The position numbers and the translations under genes are program-made. This document shows positions 52,659 to 64,000 of a stretch of 64,000 nt of DNA, piece after piece. Under the pieces are notes generated by a model, which made no database searches, had not been told where the DNA came from, and saw only the letters and a list, made by a program, of their open reading frames with translations. Each line of letters begins with the position of its first letter. Position 1 is the first letter of the stretch. Source of the stretch: Vesta saturnalis (lineage: Eukaryota; Arthropoda; Insecta; Coleoptera; Lampyridae); assembly GCA_036346205.1 (NCBI GenBank), contig JARFJB010000650.1:1343001-1407000 (forward strand), in the 5' to 3' direction.

Positions 52659-54110
52659 ATGGAAGGAGCACGTGGTGATAATGCGGGCCAGGTGGGACAA
52701 GGTGCTGGTAGTGTACAGGTCCCACAGGAAAGCTTAAACGTCACCGTGCAAGACATTATATCCATGTTAGTTGCAACGTTGAGGACAGTGGAACCTGTAA
52801 AGAAAATTCAAACAGTGAAATTGGTGCATTGATCCCAGAATTTCATGGAGCAGTAGATAACAACGCGGTAACCTGGTTTCAAAGGATTGAAAGGGTTAAG
52901 GCAGCTCATAATGTAGAAGACGACGTCATTGTGGTATTGGTGGCTGGCAAATTAAAAGGTACAGTTTTAACGTGAAAACCAGACTATGCAGCCTTGATAT
53001 GTTGAACTGAAAGAAGACATGATAGCTATGTTCAGTCGTAGGGAATGTCGCATTAATTTAATGAGAAGGTTTGATGCTCGTAAGTGGAAACGCAATGAAA
53101 GTTTCTCGTCATATTACCATGAAAAGTTGTTGTTAGGTAACCAGTTAGATATTGCCATGGAGGACATGATTGCATATATGATAGATGGGTTTGATAATGC
53201 TGTCTTGCAATCGCATGCAAGAATGTCTCGTTTTAAGTCATTGGTAGAGTTACTAGAAGTAATGAATGGATTAAGTACAGTGGAGCGGAATGCACCTAAG
53301 GTCGCTCTCCCTAGTACTAGTCGTACTCACCCTGCCATCACATCGAGTGCAAGGGAAAGTACAGAACTGCAAAAGAAAAGTATAAAATGTTTTGCTTGTG
53401 GGAAGGATGGACATTTTGCATCTAAGTGTGCAACTAAGGTGATATGTTTCAAATGCAATGCTGTTGGTCATCTCAGAAGAGACTGTCCAGGTGAAAATAA
53501 ACGTCCAAGTCAAGTTGCAGAGCCGGATAGTACTACGATGGTATTGGTGCAAGAACGAATCATTCCATCACCTTACTATGTCCCGATTCACCTAGGTGTG
53601 GGAACACTTTCATGGACTCTGCAAGTTATGGTTGATTCTGGTAGTGGCATATCATTGATTAAAGAGAAGTTCATTCCAGAAGAGCAGAGGAGACCATATG
53701 ATAGGAGTGAGGTATTTACAGGTGTGAATAGATCTATTGTGAATATATTGGGTGTACATAATGCTAATAAAATTTATGTTTGTGATATTCTGATCGATAT
53801 ACAATTTTATGTAGTTAAGAACAATAGCATGTTGCATGACTGTATCCTAGGACGAGATCTAATTTCTCATGCTAAACTTGATGTAACTTTAGGAGAAACT
53901 GGAATTAGTGTAACTAGTACAAATGAAAATTCCAATCCAGTTGAAATGAATGAGATTATGTTAATAGATGTAAGCAGTGACAATGATAATGATGTCATGT
54001 TGAATGTTGTAAGGTCCTTTCTCACAATTTTTATATTTGCCGCGGCTAAACTGCAATCGGTCTTTAGATTAGAAACTAAAGAAAGGGGTGGGTTCGTCGG
54101 AATATTTAAA
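52659..54110 (+). pseudogene. Gypsy-2 gag and protease
   Basis: Starts MEGARGDNAGQVG. After a frameshift near 52820: IPEFHGAVDNNAVTWFQRIE (capsid). After another near 52975 the ORF 53019-54116 carries CRINLMRRFDARKWKRNESF, two CCHC zinc knuckles (CFACGKDGHFASKC and CFKCNAVGHLRRDC, about 53388-53500) and an aspartic protease (VMVDSGSGISLI about 53635; ILGRDLI about 53850). Zinc knuckles bind the element RNA, and the protease matures Gag-Pol. The last ~40 residues are probably inserted sequence. Confidence 0.85.
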
Positions 54111-55260
54111 CTTTAGCTCTGCACTGTCCACATAAAATAATTATAGTAAAACGGTTTAAAATATATTATCCTATTCCATACAGTTCTAATATATTCACAC
54201 TTAAGCTAAATAACTACCTTGTTAACAACTAACATAAACGTAAAAATGAGAAAACGATTTGACTTTAAGATTTAGACGGGGGCGTCCACTCGGTTTGGAC
54301 GTCGAATTTGGATGTCCTACTTCCTTCCACTCGCTCGATACGACGGCTTATTGTTGTCGAAGTCGTTTCTGTAAAATAGATTTCAATACTCCCTAGTTAC
54401 ACTCAATGATGACCGTAATATTTAAATGATTAATAACGTTGCGTTAATTAATTATTTATGCTGGATACGGCCCTGTCTACAAAAGAAAAGAATGTATAAA
54501 CAAACTACTGGTTATTTAAAACGAGGGTTGCGCAGATCTAGGTCACTAGTGAAAATCGATATCCCGAGTTCACGGTTGTACGCAGGACGGTTATACCAGT
54601 CTAATTGCTTGCTTCCCTTTACCTTCAGTAATTTCTGGAAGACCGACAGGCGCATATGCTTCGTGAAGCAATTTACCTTCGCGTTCTATTACGTTCGATA
54701 ATATGAATACCTTCCGAGGTTTTCTTTCGCATTAAATTTAGACTGGGCGGATTATACAAGTTTGGTTGTATAATTAATATATGTGAGCGTTATCTTCTGG
54801 GATGTAATTTTATGGCGATGATGTCTTTTATGCAAATGAACGAAATCTCACGTAGATACAAATGAACGTTACTTAATGGTATACGCACCAAAAACGCGTA
54901 TTTATTAAAGGCGGTTTATACTTGCGGAATAAGCTGGTGGAAAACAATTAATTGATTGTTTTCTTGAAATTCGTTTACTACGCGCGTGGTTATCGCTGTA
55001 CGGTTTTCTCCTACTACAGGTCTTTGACGGATCTTCTACGTTTAATTCGTTTGTGATTACAGGCACTTCAATCTTCGCCAGCGAGCTAGTGGATTCAGGT
55101 GTTTAGAATGTAAGTGATAGTAAATGATAAAAGCTGCAGGTCTATACAGTCCTACTTAGCCCCCGTCGTCAGGTATATGGTGGAGTGGTGTGTGTTTTTT
55201 TACTCCCGACTGCTTCGGGGTGACCCATCGCTCTCTGGGGGTTTTGTGTGTGTTTAGCGT
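54030..55260. other. ~1.2-kb unidentified segment inside Gypsy-2
   Basis: Lies between protease and RT, where the first RT motifs should be. No ORF with similarity (54426-54701 has no recognised features). LTR-like termini or target duplication could not be identified. Probably a nested insertion accompanied by deletion of the RT N-terminus. Confidence 0.45.
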
Positions 55261-56340
55261 ATGTATACTCCTATACCTAGAATCGAGGATCACTTAGATT
55301 ACATGAGGGATAAAAAGTGGTTCAGTAAATTAGATCTTAAAGTTGCAATTTATAATGTAAAAGTCGTTGAGGGGTGTACTCAATACCTTCCGTTTGTGAC
55401 GCCTCATGGGCAATTTGAATTTCTAAGATTACCTTTCGGATTCTGTAATAGTCCGTCAATATTTGCTAGATTCGTAACAACTGTGTTTGAGCAGTTAATC
55501 AGTGAGGGTAAAATATTAATCTACCTAGATGGTATTATGGTTGCGACGACAACATTTAAAGAAAACGTTGAAACCCTAAGGGTAGTATTCAAAATTTTAG
55601 TTGATAATTTACTAGAGTTGCGGTTGGAAAAGTGCAGTTTTTTGCAGAGTAAAGTGGAGTATTTAGGCTATGAAATAAGTGAGAAAGGTATTCAGCCAAG
55701 TAAGGAAAATATTAGGGTAGTTTTGGAATATTCAATACCGTCGAACTCTAAGCAAGTTCACAGTTTTTTGGGCTTAGCCAGTTATTTTGGGCGGTTTATA
55801 CGAAACTTTTCTATTATAACCAGTCCACTGTATGATTTAATTAAGAAAAACGCGACTTTTAAGTTTGGCGAAGCAGAATTAAATGTCATGGAACGCATCA
55901 AAGAACAGTTAGTTAGTGAACCAGTTTTGGCCATTTATTCCGTGCATGCAGAAACTGAATTGCATTGTGATGCCAGCGCACATGGGTTTGGAAGCATACT
56001 TATGCAAAACAAGATGATGGTAAATTACGTCCGGTTAGTTACTTTGTAAACGGACAAGTGAATGTGAAAGTAAATATCATAGCTATGAGCTTGAATGTTT
56101 GGCGATAGTTTACGCGGTTAAGAGATTTGAAGTCTATCTAAAGGAATTAAGTTCACGATTTCACTGTTGTAATAGTATAAATTTAGGGTTTATTAAAAGG
56201 ATGTTGTTCCCCGTATTATGCGATGGGTTGTGTATCTGCACGATTATAACTATGAGATAAAGCATCGTCCTGGTACAGTATGGCACATGTGGATACTTGA
56301 GTCGCATTCCACAAGTCATGATTATAGAAGATAACGGATT
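55261..56340 (+). pseudogene. Gypsy-2 reverse transcriptase and RNase H (partial)
   Basis: Starts within RT at PIPRIEDHLDYM, then FSKLDLKVAIYNVKVVE, QFEFLRLPFGFCNSPSIFAR and ILIYLDGIMVATTT. The catalytic YxDD box reads YLDG, so the second Asp is lost. Then FLQSKVEYLGYEIS and SFLGLASYFGRFI, RNase H start ELHCDASAHGFGSILMQN, and after a frameshift at 56040 YELECLAIVYAVKRFEVYLK and weaker remnants. Confidence 0.85.
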
Positions 56341-56437
56341 TAGAGTTTACATTGTCTGTTAAACAAGATGCTGACTTAGTAATTCGAACCATTCGAGAAT
56401 CGTTGAGAGACGCGAAAGTCCATATTATGAATTAAAA

Positions 56438-57549
56438 ATGGGTTGGTATACCGTAAGCATAATGATCACTTATTGTTTTATGCCAGAAATTATGGAAAAT
56501 GAAATATTAAATGTTTATCATTCCAAAATGGGTCATATTGGGTTAGATAAGACAATGGAGTTGATCATGCGCGTATATTGCTTCCCAAAGATGAAACAAA
56601 AGATTAGGAATTACATCAGTAATTGTTTAAAGTGTATTGTCTATTCTGCAAGTGAGGGTAAAAAAGAAGGAGTGCTGCATTCATCCCAAAAGGGAATGTA
56701 CCGTTCGAGACGATCCACATCGATCACTTGGGTCCCCTGGAAAGAACAGAAAATAACAAAAAACATATTTTGGTGGTGATTGACGCGTTCACCAAATTTA
56801 TTAAATTGTTTGCATGTAAATCACTTGAGGGTAAGGAAACTGTTAAGCACATTCTGTCATATTTTAATAATTATAGTGTACCGAAAAGAATATTTTCCGA
56901 TTGTGGTACAGTATTTACATCTGCGGTGTTTGAAGAATTTTTACGAGTTAGGGATGTAAAACACATTAAAATGGCAACAGCTACCCCTCGGGATAATGGG
57001 CAGGTAGAGCGAGTGAATCGAATAATAGTCCCTATGTTAGCTAAAATCTCCCATAGTCCAAGTCGATGGGATGAAGTACTGTGTAAAGTTGAGTTTTGCT
57101 TGAATAATACTGTATGTAGGTCAACTGGTAATACCCCGTTCCGTTTGCTATTTGGTATTAACCAGAGATATGAGATTGATGACCTCCTTGCTGATTTTAT
57201 TGAAACTGAAAATGATAGGGATTTAGTTAGAATAAGAGATGATGCCGAGTCGAAGATATTCAAAAACCAAGAGTATAATACCAATTATTATGATAAGACT
57301 CATAAAAAAGGTGTATTGTATAATGTAGGTGATTATGTAGTGATAACTAATAATGTAACAAGCACGGGTTGTAATAAGAAATTATTGCCAAAGTTTAAAG
57401 GTCCATATGTTATTGGCGAAGTTTTAGGCAATGACCGGTATCTTGTAAGGGATGTAGAAGGGTTCCAGTCAACACAAATTCCATATAAAGGGGTATTTGA
57501 TGCCTCAAATATAAAACCATGGTCACTGAACAAACCTTCTTCGTCTTAA
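56438..57549 (+). pseudogene. Gypsy-2 integrase with GPY/F module
   Basis: H-H-C-C zinc-binding region (VYHSKMGHIGLDKTMEL, NYISNCLKC), then a frameshift near 56720. The core domain contains the first Asp in IDHLGP (about 56725), VVIDAFTKFIKLF, the second Asp in IFSDCGTVFTSAVF, and Glu in DNGQVERVNRII. The C-terminal GPY/F module is FKGPYVIGEVLGNDRYLV (about 57395). It would insert the cDNA. The core ORF 56728-57549 is uninterrupted. Confidence 0.87.
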
Positions 57550-57616
57550 AGTAAATGTATTAGGTATAAGCATATAATGTACTGATCGGGACGATCAGTT
57601 GTCAGGTCAGCCGAGT

Positions 57617-57636
57617 TGTAGCCATCTGCTACAACT
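57617..57636 (+). repeat. Gypsy-2 3' LTR, left stump
   Basis: TGTAGCCATCTGCTACAACT, the first 20 bp of the LTR, ending in the AACT target duplication of the nested solo LTR. Confidence 0.85.
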
Positions 57637-59989
57637 TGTAACGGTATAAACGGGTAGTAGAACGGGATTACAGATAAATTGGCCCCTTTTTGCCTCGACT
57701 AGTCAGCGTATGGGTCGTGGATTAATGTTAATAATTTTGCACATCCAGAATAATAAATCGTACGTCAGTCAAAATAGGGGTTGAAGACAAAATAAATTCG
57801 GTTAAGGGCGCCAGAATGTTTAGTAGTCAAAATAAGGGTTGTCGTGCCAAAATTACGAGTACATAGCGTGTCTAAACATCCAAAAAACATGCGCTTACCT
57901 ATTCGTAATCAATCTCAGGTGTCCGCTACAGCAACTCTGCAAAATAACCTGAAATAGGGCTTCAAAAAGCACTGCACGCTAGTCAAATAAAAGCGTGATC
58001 AACACTGAATAAAATTACGTTACTACACCTCGGTGTAAATAATTAGGCATTAAATAATAATCAAAACAAGACAAAAAAAATCTACAAAAAGGAACTCTAA
58101 ATGAATTAATACTCAACTAAAAATCAAATAAAATACTAAATATTAATAACGCTATTACTCAATAAAATAAAAAAAAAAACTAACTTCGTTACGTTAAAAA
58201 CTAAAACGCCGGTAATTTGCAATTTGCAAAAAAAAAAAACTCTTATGTAACACAAAAGGGTTTCCATAGAATCAAAACACATTTATAAAACAAAACAAAG
58301 CTATAATAAAATAAAATAAGGATAAATATAAACACACGATAAAGTGTATGGACAAAAAAAACTACAAAGGCTTATTAGGCGACAGGATGTCTGATCAGAA
58401 TCTGCTTACGCCGTACTAAATCGTTTAACCTAAATATAAATAAACCGTGGATTATATATACCACACACTACAATAGGGTCATTGCCCTTTACTAATAAAA
58501 TCAAAAATAGGAAAAAAAAGTGTGAAGGCGGAGCGTTAAAACTATAATTAATTCCAATAATTAAATCCGCTTTCCAACCTTCATCAACAAATAAAATAAT
58601 TCGAGACACACAAAAATCTTCAAAATTTTCAATATAAACATATTATATTACCTTACAGGGTCTAGATACACCTCCTCTGTGTTACAACGATAGATACGAC
58701 CAGGTGATCGGTTATAACGGAAATGGAAACTCCTGGTCCGGCAAAATGATGATAAAATGTTGACTGATATTCTGTTATACACGAACAATTTCTTAATTTA
58801 ATCTCGTTAAAAGGTTAATGTAGTGTTCAAAATTGCTTGATAACTTTTAGCTTTTAATGTTCCTTTAAATAATTTTAATTTTCCACTAACAATCCTTAAT
58901 AATCTGTTTAAATAACTATAAATTTTAATATATTGCGAAAGTTTCTTTATCTTTAACACGCTTCATACGATAAATAAGTGGCACTCAAGAACGATGATTT
59001 TAAATAAATCCGCAAAGCGATATAAACCAAAGAGTCATCGAAGCACTAAGAAAACACGACGATGTCCTCTAGGTAACTTTACGTAAACTCGAAATCGGCA
59101 CTAGGTATAATCCTTTGGTGATGAACAATTTTAATAAATCCCTTTCACAGGTTATCTTCAGGAATAGTTAAACTACCCTTACTACACAAAAAGTACGTTC
59201 GTTAAACACCACAAGGTCCAAAATATCAACGTTCTAAACCACCCCTTAAAGCGTAACATAAGCGGCAACGTACAACTACTCGAAAGCGTGATCTGTCTTA
59301 GACTCCCAAAATTATTAACAATTTCCATTTTGGATTTTTAATCCCACTCTAAAAAAATCTTATCTAATTTAATTCCACCAATTAAAAAACGGAAGGGGAA
59401 AATGTAGTACCCCAATACCAATTTCGTTTCGTCCGTAAGGACTCGGTAAATTTTGAAAAACAATACGTCAGCAAGATCAACGAATACAGCCTCTGTATGT
59501 TTACCTTAAAGTACGAACAATAAGGCCCACATGCAATCTCTATCAATCAAAACCAAAATACCTAATAATAAACTGGACAACTATACTTAAGCGTCTATAT
59601 GTCGCTACCATGACGTCATACGCAGATAATTCCACACTATTTATTTAAATCACTTAATTTTCTATTATATTTTACGGAAAACAAACGAAATGAACCTTAA
59701 TTAAACTTAGAAACAACTATTTACAAATAAACGTTAATCAAACTTCTATAAACGAGAAATAATAACGAAAAACAATCTAAATTACAAAAAAAATAATTCA
59801 CAAACTAAGAATCTAAAGCTCACCACACACCTACCATCCCTAAAGGTCGTTACACACGTTAAAACAAATTTACTATAAAACATAACTTGACAAAAAAAAA
59901 ATATATGTGTATACGGAATCTAACTAAGTACATAAGACTACAAACAAAATTACCCAATACGTATACAGGGTGTTCAAAATACCCTGACA
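57637..59989. mobile_element. Solo LTR-like insertion, 2.35 kb
   Basis: Begins TGTAACGGTATAAACGGG and ends CCCTGACA (TG...CA), with a 4-bp target duplication AACT (57633-57636 and 59990-59993) inside the 3' LTR of Gypsy-2. The 5' LTR supplies the empty site. No coding region and no gag/pol, so a solo LTR is the simplest reading. Element orientation is unknown. A CAGGGTGTTCAAAATACCCTG hairpin lies at the right end. Confidence 0.8.
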
Positions 59990-59993
59990 AACT

Positions 59994-60159
59994 TGAATAA
60001 AATTTACAACTTGACAACGCTGTAAAATGTTATGTGTGACTAATGTCACAGATTAAAAAACGGGGCTGTCAATTTTTTTTTGTTTTTGTTAAAACGTTGT
60101 AAAAGTTTTTTTTAATAAATGTTTATGCATAACATCAACGGCCATCGTGATTTACTACA
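59994..60159 (+). repeat. Gypsy-2 3' LTR, right part
   Basis: Continues TGAATAAAATTTACAACTTG and ends TTTACTACA, matching the 5' LTR from its 21st base on. Confidence 0.87.
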
Positions 60160-60163
60160 ATAT

Positions 60164-60582
60164 CTTCATTTACTTATTGTTATTCTGCATTTCAACAAGT
60201 GCATTTGTTTCAATAACTTAATTCGAATTTGATTATATATCACTAACATATGTAATTACCATGTAATTACATTTCAATAAATAACATTAATGTTCATATT
60301 TAGTGATGTAGAATGATATTAGAACATTTAATGCACATTACAATTAAATTAACTTAATTAAAATATTGAAACAGAAAAGCTATTAACGTAACGACTTCCA
60401 TTACCAATCGCATATAAATATCCTAACTCTTTGGCAACTATTGTTTTTCGCAAAGTGATTTCACAGCGAATATACAAATTAATTTTAACAATTTGCATTG
60501 CGGTTATCGAAAATGTCTAGTTCAGAAAAAAAGTTACTTTTAAATTAAATGATGTAATAAAATTGGCCGAAGATGCATTTAA
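60164..60582. other. AT-rich intergenic sequence
   Basis: No gene recognised. Confidence 0.4.
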
Positions 60583-60755
60583 ATGAACAAGAAGGAAGAG
60601 TGGAAATATCGATGTGATAAAGTAACTGACATAGAAAATAAATGTCGTGAAAGTGATAACATGTTAGACATAGAAATTGATCAATTAGTGATAAATGTAT
60701 ATGAAGACAGTGACAGTGAATATCAGTTTAGTGATTTAAGTTCAAGCGATAGTGA
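60583..60755 (+). other. Short acidic ORF cut by a SINE
   Basis: Reads KKEEWKYRCDKVTDIENKCR then an acidic, serine-rich stretch up to the SINE at 60756. It is not a recognised family and could be the start of a small host or transposon ORF. The frame beyond the SINE soon meets a stop. Confidence 0.3.
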
Positions 60756-61114
60756 CCGAGCTGGTGGCGTAGTGGTAACACGATCTGCTTAGCATTCGGG
60801 AGGTAATAGGTTCGATTCCCGTTACCGTCTACCTTGTATGAGGTTTTTTCAGGGGGTTTTCCTCATACACATGTAGCGGCATGGTCACTGCGTATATGCA
60901 CACCATGTGCGGCTACTCAGGCGAATGCTGGTAGTATTTTTCCGAACCCTAACCGTTCCTCCGATCCTATCCTGACCAAATCCTTAACACCATGCATATA
61001 CGTAATGTATGTATGTATGCTGGAATCCATGATTTGGCTGAAGGAGCTCGGAAAGCTCGAGCAGCCCGCCGTCCCCCTTGGGAGAATGAAATACGTGGCC
61101 TTTTCCTTTTTTTC
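60756..61114 (+). mobile_element. tRNA-derived SINE (359 bp)
   Basis: Flanked by 13-bp target duplications CAAGCGATAGTGA (60743-60755 and 61115-61127). The 5' head is tRNA-like with a pol III A box (TGGTGGCGTAGTGG, about 60763) and B box (GGTTCGATTCC, about 60810). The body contains GAGGTTTTTTCAGGGGG and CTCATACACATGTAGCGGC, and the 3' end has a T/C-rich run (CTTTTTTTC) instead of poly(A). The target duplication and head are decisive; the family name is unknown. Confidence 0.9.
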
Positions 61115-61335
61115 CAAGCGATAGTGAATGACATTTTTTTATATATTAGGTATTTCTGTTTCATTAATTTTATAGCACCATTTTTAGAATTTGAAATATA
61201 TTTTGTTTGTCATAAAGTAGGTACTTAATTACATTTATTATACAAAAACACGCCAATTTTACAAGTAGCTTAAATTCGTCGTTTGCGCATTGCCGCGCTC
61301 GCCTTCTTAGGTGACTAGGACTGTACATTGAGGAT

Positions 61336-61475
61336 AGAATAGTAAAAACAAGAGTGCCACAGGACACAATTCTTGGACCCATCGTATTCATTTTGTGTGT
61401 GAATTATCTACTGCGTGGTATTCCTAAGCACTTAATCCTCTCTTACGCGGATAGGGTTGCCAGATTTACGAGAGC
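61336..61475 (+). pseudogene. Non-LTR (LINE) reverse transcriptase fragment
   Basis: Reads RIVKTRVPQDTILGPIVFIL, CVNYLLRGIPKHLILSYADR. This matches RT domains B and C of Jockey/CR1-like LINEs (GVPQGTILGPLLFILYINDL ... SYADDTA). The YADD catalytic box reads YADR. A fragment of ~45 residues. Confidence 0.75.
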
Positions 61476-61609
61476 GGAATGCGGGGTGGCGACGATGATT
61501 GGGGAGGGGATGATGTTTTCTAGTTGGGAGTTGGAACTAATAAACAAAACCTATTTATGTAACATAAACATTTATTTATATCGTCAAACAAAATAAAAAC
61601 ATACATACT

Positions 61610-61950
61610 ACTACACTTTTAACAATACTTCCAGATTGCTTTATTTTTACCAACAAACTATCACCATCCTTTGAAAGAAGGTATTTCTTAAAATCTGTGC
61701 AGGTAAATGAAAAATTGTATTTTATAAGTAGCTCACTCTCTACAGTTTTAACGCAGCTTTGTTTCTCTCTTTACGCCAAGCATTAAAGAAAATATAAAAT
61801 TCAACAATGTCTCCAAGTTTTTAGCACTATTGCTTTTAAAAAAATCAAACCAATTTTTGTCTGCTTTTAAAATTTTAAATTTGTCATCTTCTATTTTCTG
61901 TTTAACATACTCTTTTGAAACGCAAAATTCTTGTATTTAAAAAGCGGAGC
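61610..61950 (-). pseudogene. Possible hAT transposase C-terminus
   Basis: The minus-strand translation across frames gives FKILKADKNWFDFFKSNSAK, NLETLLNFIFSL, ESELLIKYNFSFTCTDFKKY and LLSKDGDSLLVKIKQ. The 'L.IKyNF..tC..F..yL' end is typical of one group of hAT-dimerisation C-termini. Frameshifts near 61790. Tentative. Confidence 0.45.
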
Positions 61951-62745
61951 ATTTTGGTACTAAAGGTGGGTCCGTAATTGACGCGTACTACATGTGCATA
62001 CGCGTGCTTAAAACGAACAATCCGAATTTACTGCGTTTTGGCATTCAGTCAAAGATACTATCAGAAAATATATACATTCGACATATTAAAGTTGTTGTTC
62101 CTGTGCATATTTCAAAATGAGTGCGATTGCACAGGATGTACCTGTATCGAATCCAAATAAAAAAATTGTGTCATATTTATTAACAAATATAATTTTTTAA
62201 TATAATTAATTAATATCATATAATATAATTTTAATTTAATTTTATGCGCCATACAAAATTATAGGTTATAACTAACAAGTACTGTTCAATCCTCTGATTA
62301 GAGAGATTGAGTAGTTGGGGTTTAATGTGAGGGGTACGCCGTTACTCGTACCAATTGTAGACTAGACCTCGCAACCCTGTTGAGTAATTGAACAAAATGA
62401 GATTCATTCAAAGACTGATTTATTTGATACTATTTACACTTTATATACAACTTTTTATATGACGTATTTTATTGTTTGACCTAGTTAGTAGGTCATGTTT
62501 TATTCATTTAAGCGCCTTTTTGTGCTTACTAGTTATAATGCACATAGTATATGTGTAATTTCAACCTTACACACTTTTGTATCAGCACAATTGTCGCAAT
62601 AATTAACCTGCTCTATATTCAGTTTTGCTTACGATTCGTTTTACGTATTTCTTAATTGTTAATTCTACTTATATTTCTCAACTTATTACTAAATATAAAA
62701 TTACTAAAATTATTAACATTATTAAAATACCCTGTTTAATCTGCA
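61951..62745. other. AT-rich intergenic sequence
   Basis: No coding region, RNA or repeat recognised. Confidence 0.4.
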
Positions 62746-62749
62746 AGAT

Positions 62750-63958
62750 TAAACATCCTGAAGTTCATGTTCATTTGCAGATTGAACATTCTGCCGCGAC
62801 GAGGTGGTTGGGATGGCGTAAAGTTGTTCCATCTGGAATCTTTCTTCCATCTTGGTACCTTTAGTTCTTCTACAGCTTTTAATTTATCCCGGAACTTCAC
62901 CCATTTTGCTGCTCTGTGTTTTTGTACTTTTTGATCCCATTTGATTGCGCTTATCCATAATTATTAGTTTGGCTATTATTGTTATTGATGACCCACTAGC
63001 GGGTCGAAGATTTTGCTGTTTCTGATAGTATGCTTCTTTTTGTTAATGCTTTGTTGTTGAGTGCTACCTTGAATTGAAAGCTGTCTTAATCTGGTAGCCA
63101 TCTCACTCCTAGGGATTTTCTTGATTCGTTTTGGTTGATATCCAGTGGTTCCGACGTTTCTTTTTCTTCTTTCCATAGTTCTGTGTGATTTCCTGCCCAT
63201 TTTCTTAACGTAAACCCTCCTTTCGCTGATAATGTGATTAATTCTTCCTGTAACGTTTTTGCGTCTTCTATTGTTGGGGTTCCAGTTAACAGGTCGTCCA
63301 CGTAATAATCTTTCAGTGTTACTGCTGATGCTTGGGGGTAATTGTTTTCTTCATCTTGGGCTAGTTGCTGTAATGTCCTTACCGCTAGGTAAGGTGCGGA
63401 AGCTGTTCCATATGTAACGGTTGTAAGTTGGTACTCTTTGATTGGTTCCCTTGGTGTGGTTTGTTGGTAGTGTTCTTCAATTGCAGTCCATTGGCGCTGA
63501 ATCTTGTCTTGCCATAACTTAAGTTGGACCGTGTTTTCTTCTTTCTTCAATCTTTCTTCTACTTGTTGTAATAGAGCACCTAGTTGTTGCATCTTGATCT
63601 CTTGTCGTTTCAATTGCTGTTCTTGTTATTTATCGATCCCATCGTCTTCTTGCGAGGTGGTTGTTAGCTTCTTTTCCAGTTCTGTCAGATAGTTCTTAAT
63701 GTGATTATATAGTTTACCAAATTTTTCAAAGTATTCTGATGTGTGGTAGTCATGATCATCTATCTGCAGTTTGGATATTTCATTATGTGTGCTGTTCGCA
63801 TCTTCCCACCATGTTTCCAAAGCATTGCTACGTTCATTAATGTACACCTTGTTCTTCCGTGCCGCCGCATCTTTCTTCATATTTGTAAACATCTTCTCCA
63901 TAGCCTTGCCAATTTCATTTTGGTTGCTGGCCAATTTGTTTATCTTCTCCATTTTTCG
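62750..63958 (-). pseudogene. BEL/Pao retrotransposon gag-pol remnant
   Basis: Minus strand. 63952-63629 is the Gag start (MEKINKLASNQNEIGKAMEK, then SKLQIDDHDYHTSEYFEKFG). An in-frame TAA at 63626-63628 follows, then a Gln/Glu-rich Gag segment (63613-63440) fused directly to reverse transcriptase (IKEYQLTTVTYGTASAPYLA, LKDYYVDDLLTG with the YVDD motif about 63300, GGFTLRKWAGN). After a stop and shifts about 63080-62870 reads IFDPLG-, LWISAIKWDQK and EELKVPRW-like blocks typical of BEL. Gag joined in frame to mid-RT shows a large internal deletion. The 5' LTR lies beyond the window edge. Confidence 0.8.
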
Positions 63959-64000
63959 CTTTGAGTCTTGTGTTGTTTCTTATTTATAAAGCTTGATTTT

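Larger units (their letters stand above)
52390..60159 (+). mobile_element. Gypsy-type LTR retrotransposon (Gypsy-2), 7.8 kb
   Basis: 5' LTR 52390-52577. 3' LTR 57617-57636 plus 59994-60159, split by a nested solo LTR. Flanked by a 4-bp target duplication ATAT (52386-52389 and 60160-60163). LTRs start TGTAG and end CTACA. Gag, protease, RT, RNase H and integrase remnants follow in Ty3/Gypsy order. A ~1.2-kb unidentified segment (about 54030-55260) replaces the start of RT. Confidence 0.88.

Overview
This is eukaryotic, almost certainly arthropod (most likely insect) DNA. It is AT-rich with long non-coding stretches and no operons or ribosome binding sites. Nearly everything recognisable is transposable-element sequence of kinds common in insect genomes: Gypsy, Copia and BEL LTR elements, a Penelope-like element, hAT, piggyBac, pogo, Tc1/IS630 and P/THAP9-type DNA transposons, a tRNA-derived SINE and LINE fragments. 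The species cannot be determined from the sequence. The only convincing intact genes are three paralogous single-ORF C2H2 zinc-finger genes on the + strand (2272-3744, 14329-15534, 38016-39065) with 14, 11 and 9 fingers. Each has the same acidic N-terminus and a tail of decayed fingers after its stop codon.

Layout. 1-4522 is 'unit A': a Copia LTR end, PBS and gag stub, a P-element-type transposase C-terminus, zinc-finger gene 1 and its decayed tail. 4523-14200 is a pile of transposons: a Penelope-like remnant, Tc1-like fragments on both sides of a pogo element (5919-8312), an old hAT split by a younger hAT (9221-12480), and a piggyBac fragment. 14208-16540 holds zinc-finger gene 2, whose tail is split by a TTAA-flanked MITE. 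16600-24880 holds tandem repeats, a tyrosine-recombinase fragment split by a hAT element with perfect 8-bp target duplications (18091-21979), an inverted repeat enclosing a tRNA-like cloverleaf, and an IS630-type transposase fragment. 24884-44493 is 'unit B', a second copy of unit A inflated from about 4 kb to about 20 kb by three insertions: a Gypsy element (26319-32825), a nest flanked by a 9-bp duplication that contains a Penelope-like element (33571-37910), and a piggyBac (39683-44359). 46882-51884 is a 5-kb near-palindromic foldback with a (TA)n centre. 52390-60159 is a second Gypsy element with a 2.35-kb solo LTR nested in its 3' LTR. 60756-61114 is a SINE with 13-bp target duplications. 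The right edge carries LINE, hAT and BEL/Pao fragments, the last on the minus strand.

How it fits together. The zinc-finger locus has duplicated locally, with gain and loss of fingers, and has then been a landing zone for transposons. Because unit A lacks the insertions found in unit B, it serves as an empty-site control that fixes insertion boundaries precisely. The most unusual observations are: hammerhead-ribozyme motifs in the Penelope-like terminal repeats; a hAT element carrying two or three fingers of the same family as the neighbouring zinc-finger genes; the hAT inserted in frame in a tyrosine-recombinase gene; and the 5-kb foldback, whose arm has a diverged relative inside the piggyBac. 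Most transposon genes are broken by stops and frameshifts. The best preserved is the Gypsy pol at 29479-32658, which has only two in-frame stops. Everything here rests on reading translations and direct comparison of segments; no database search was possible.
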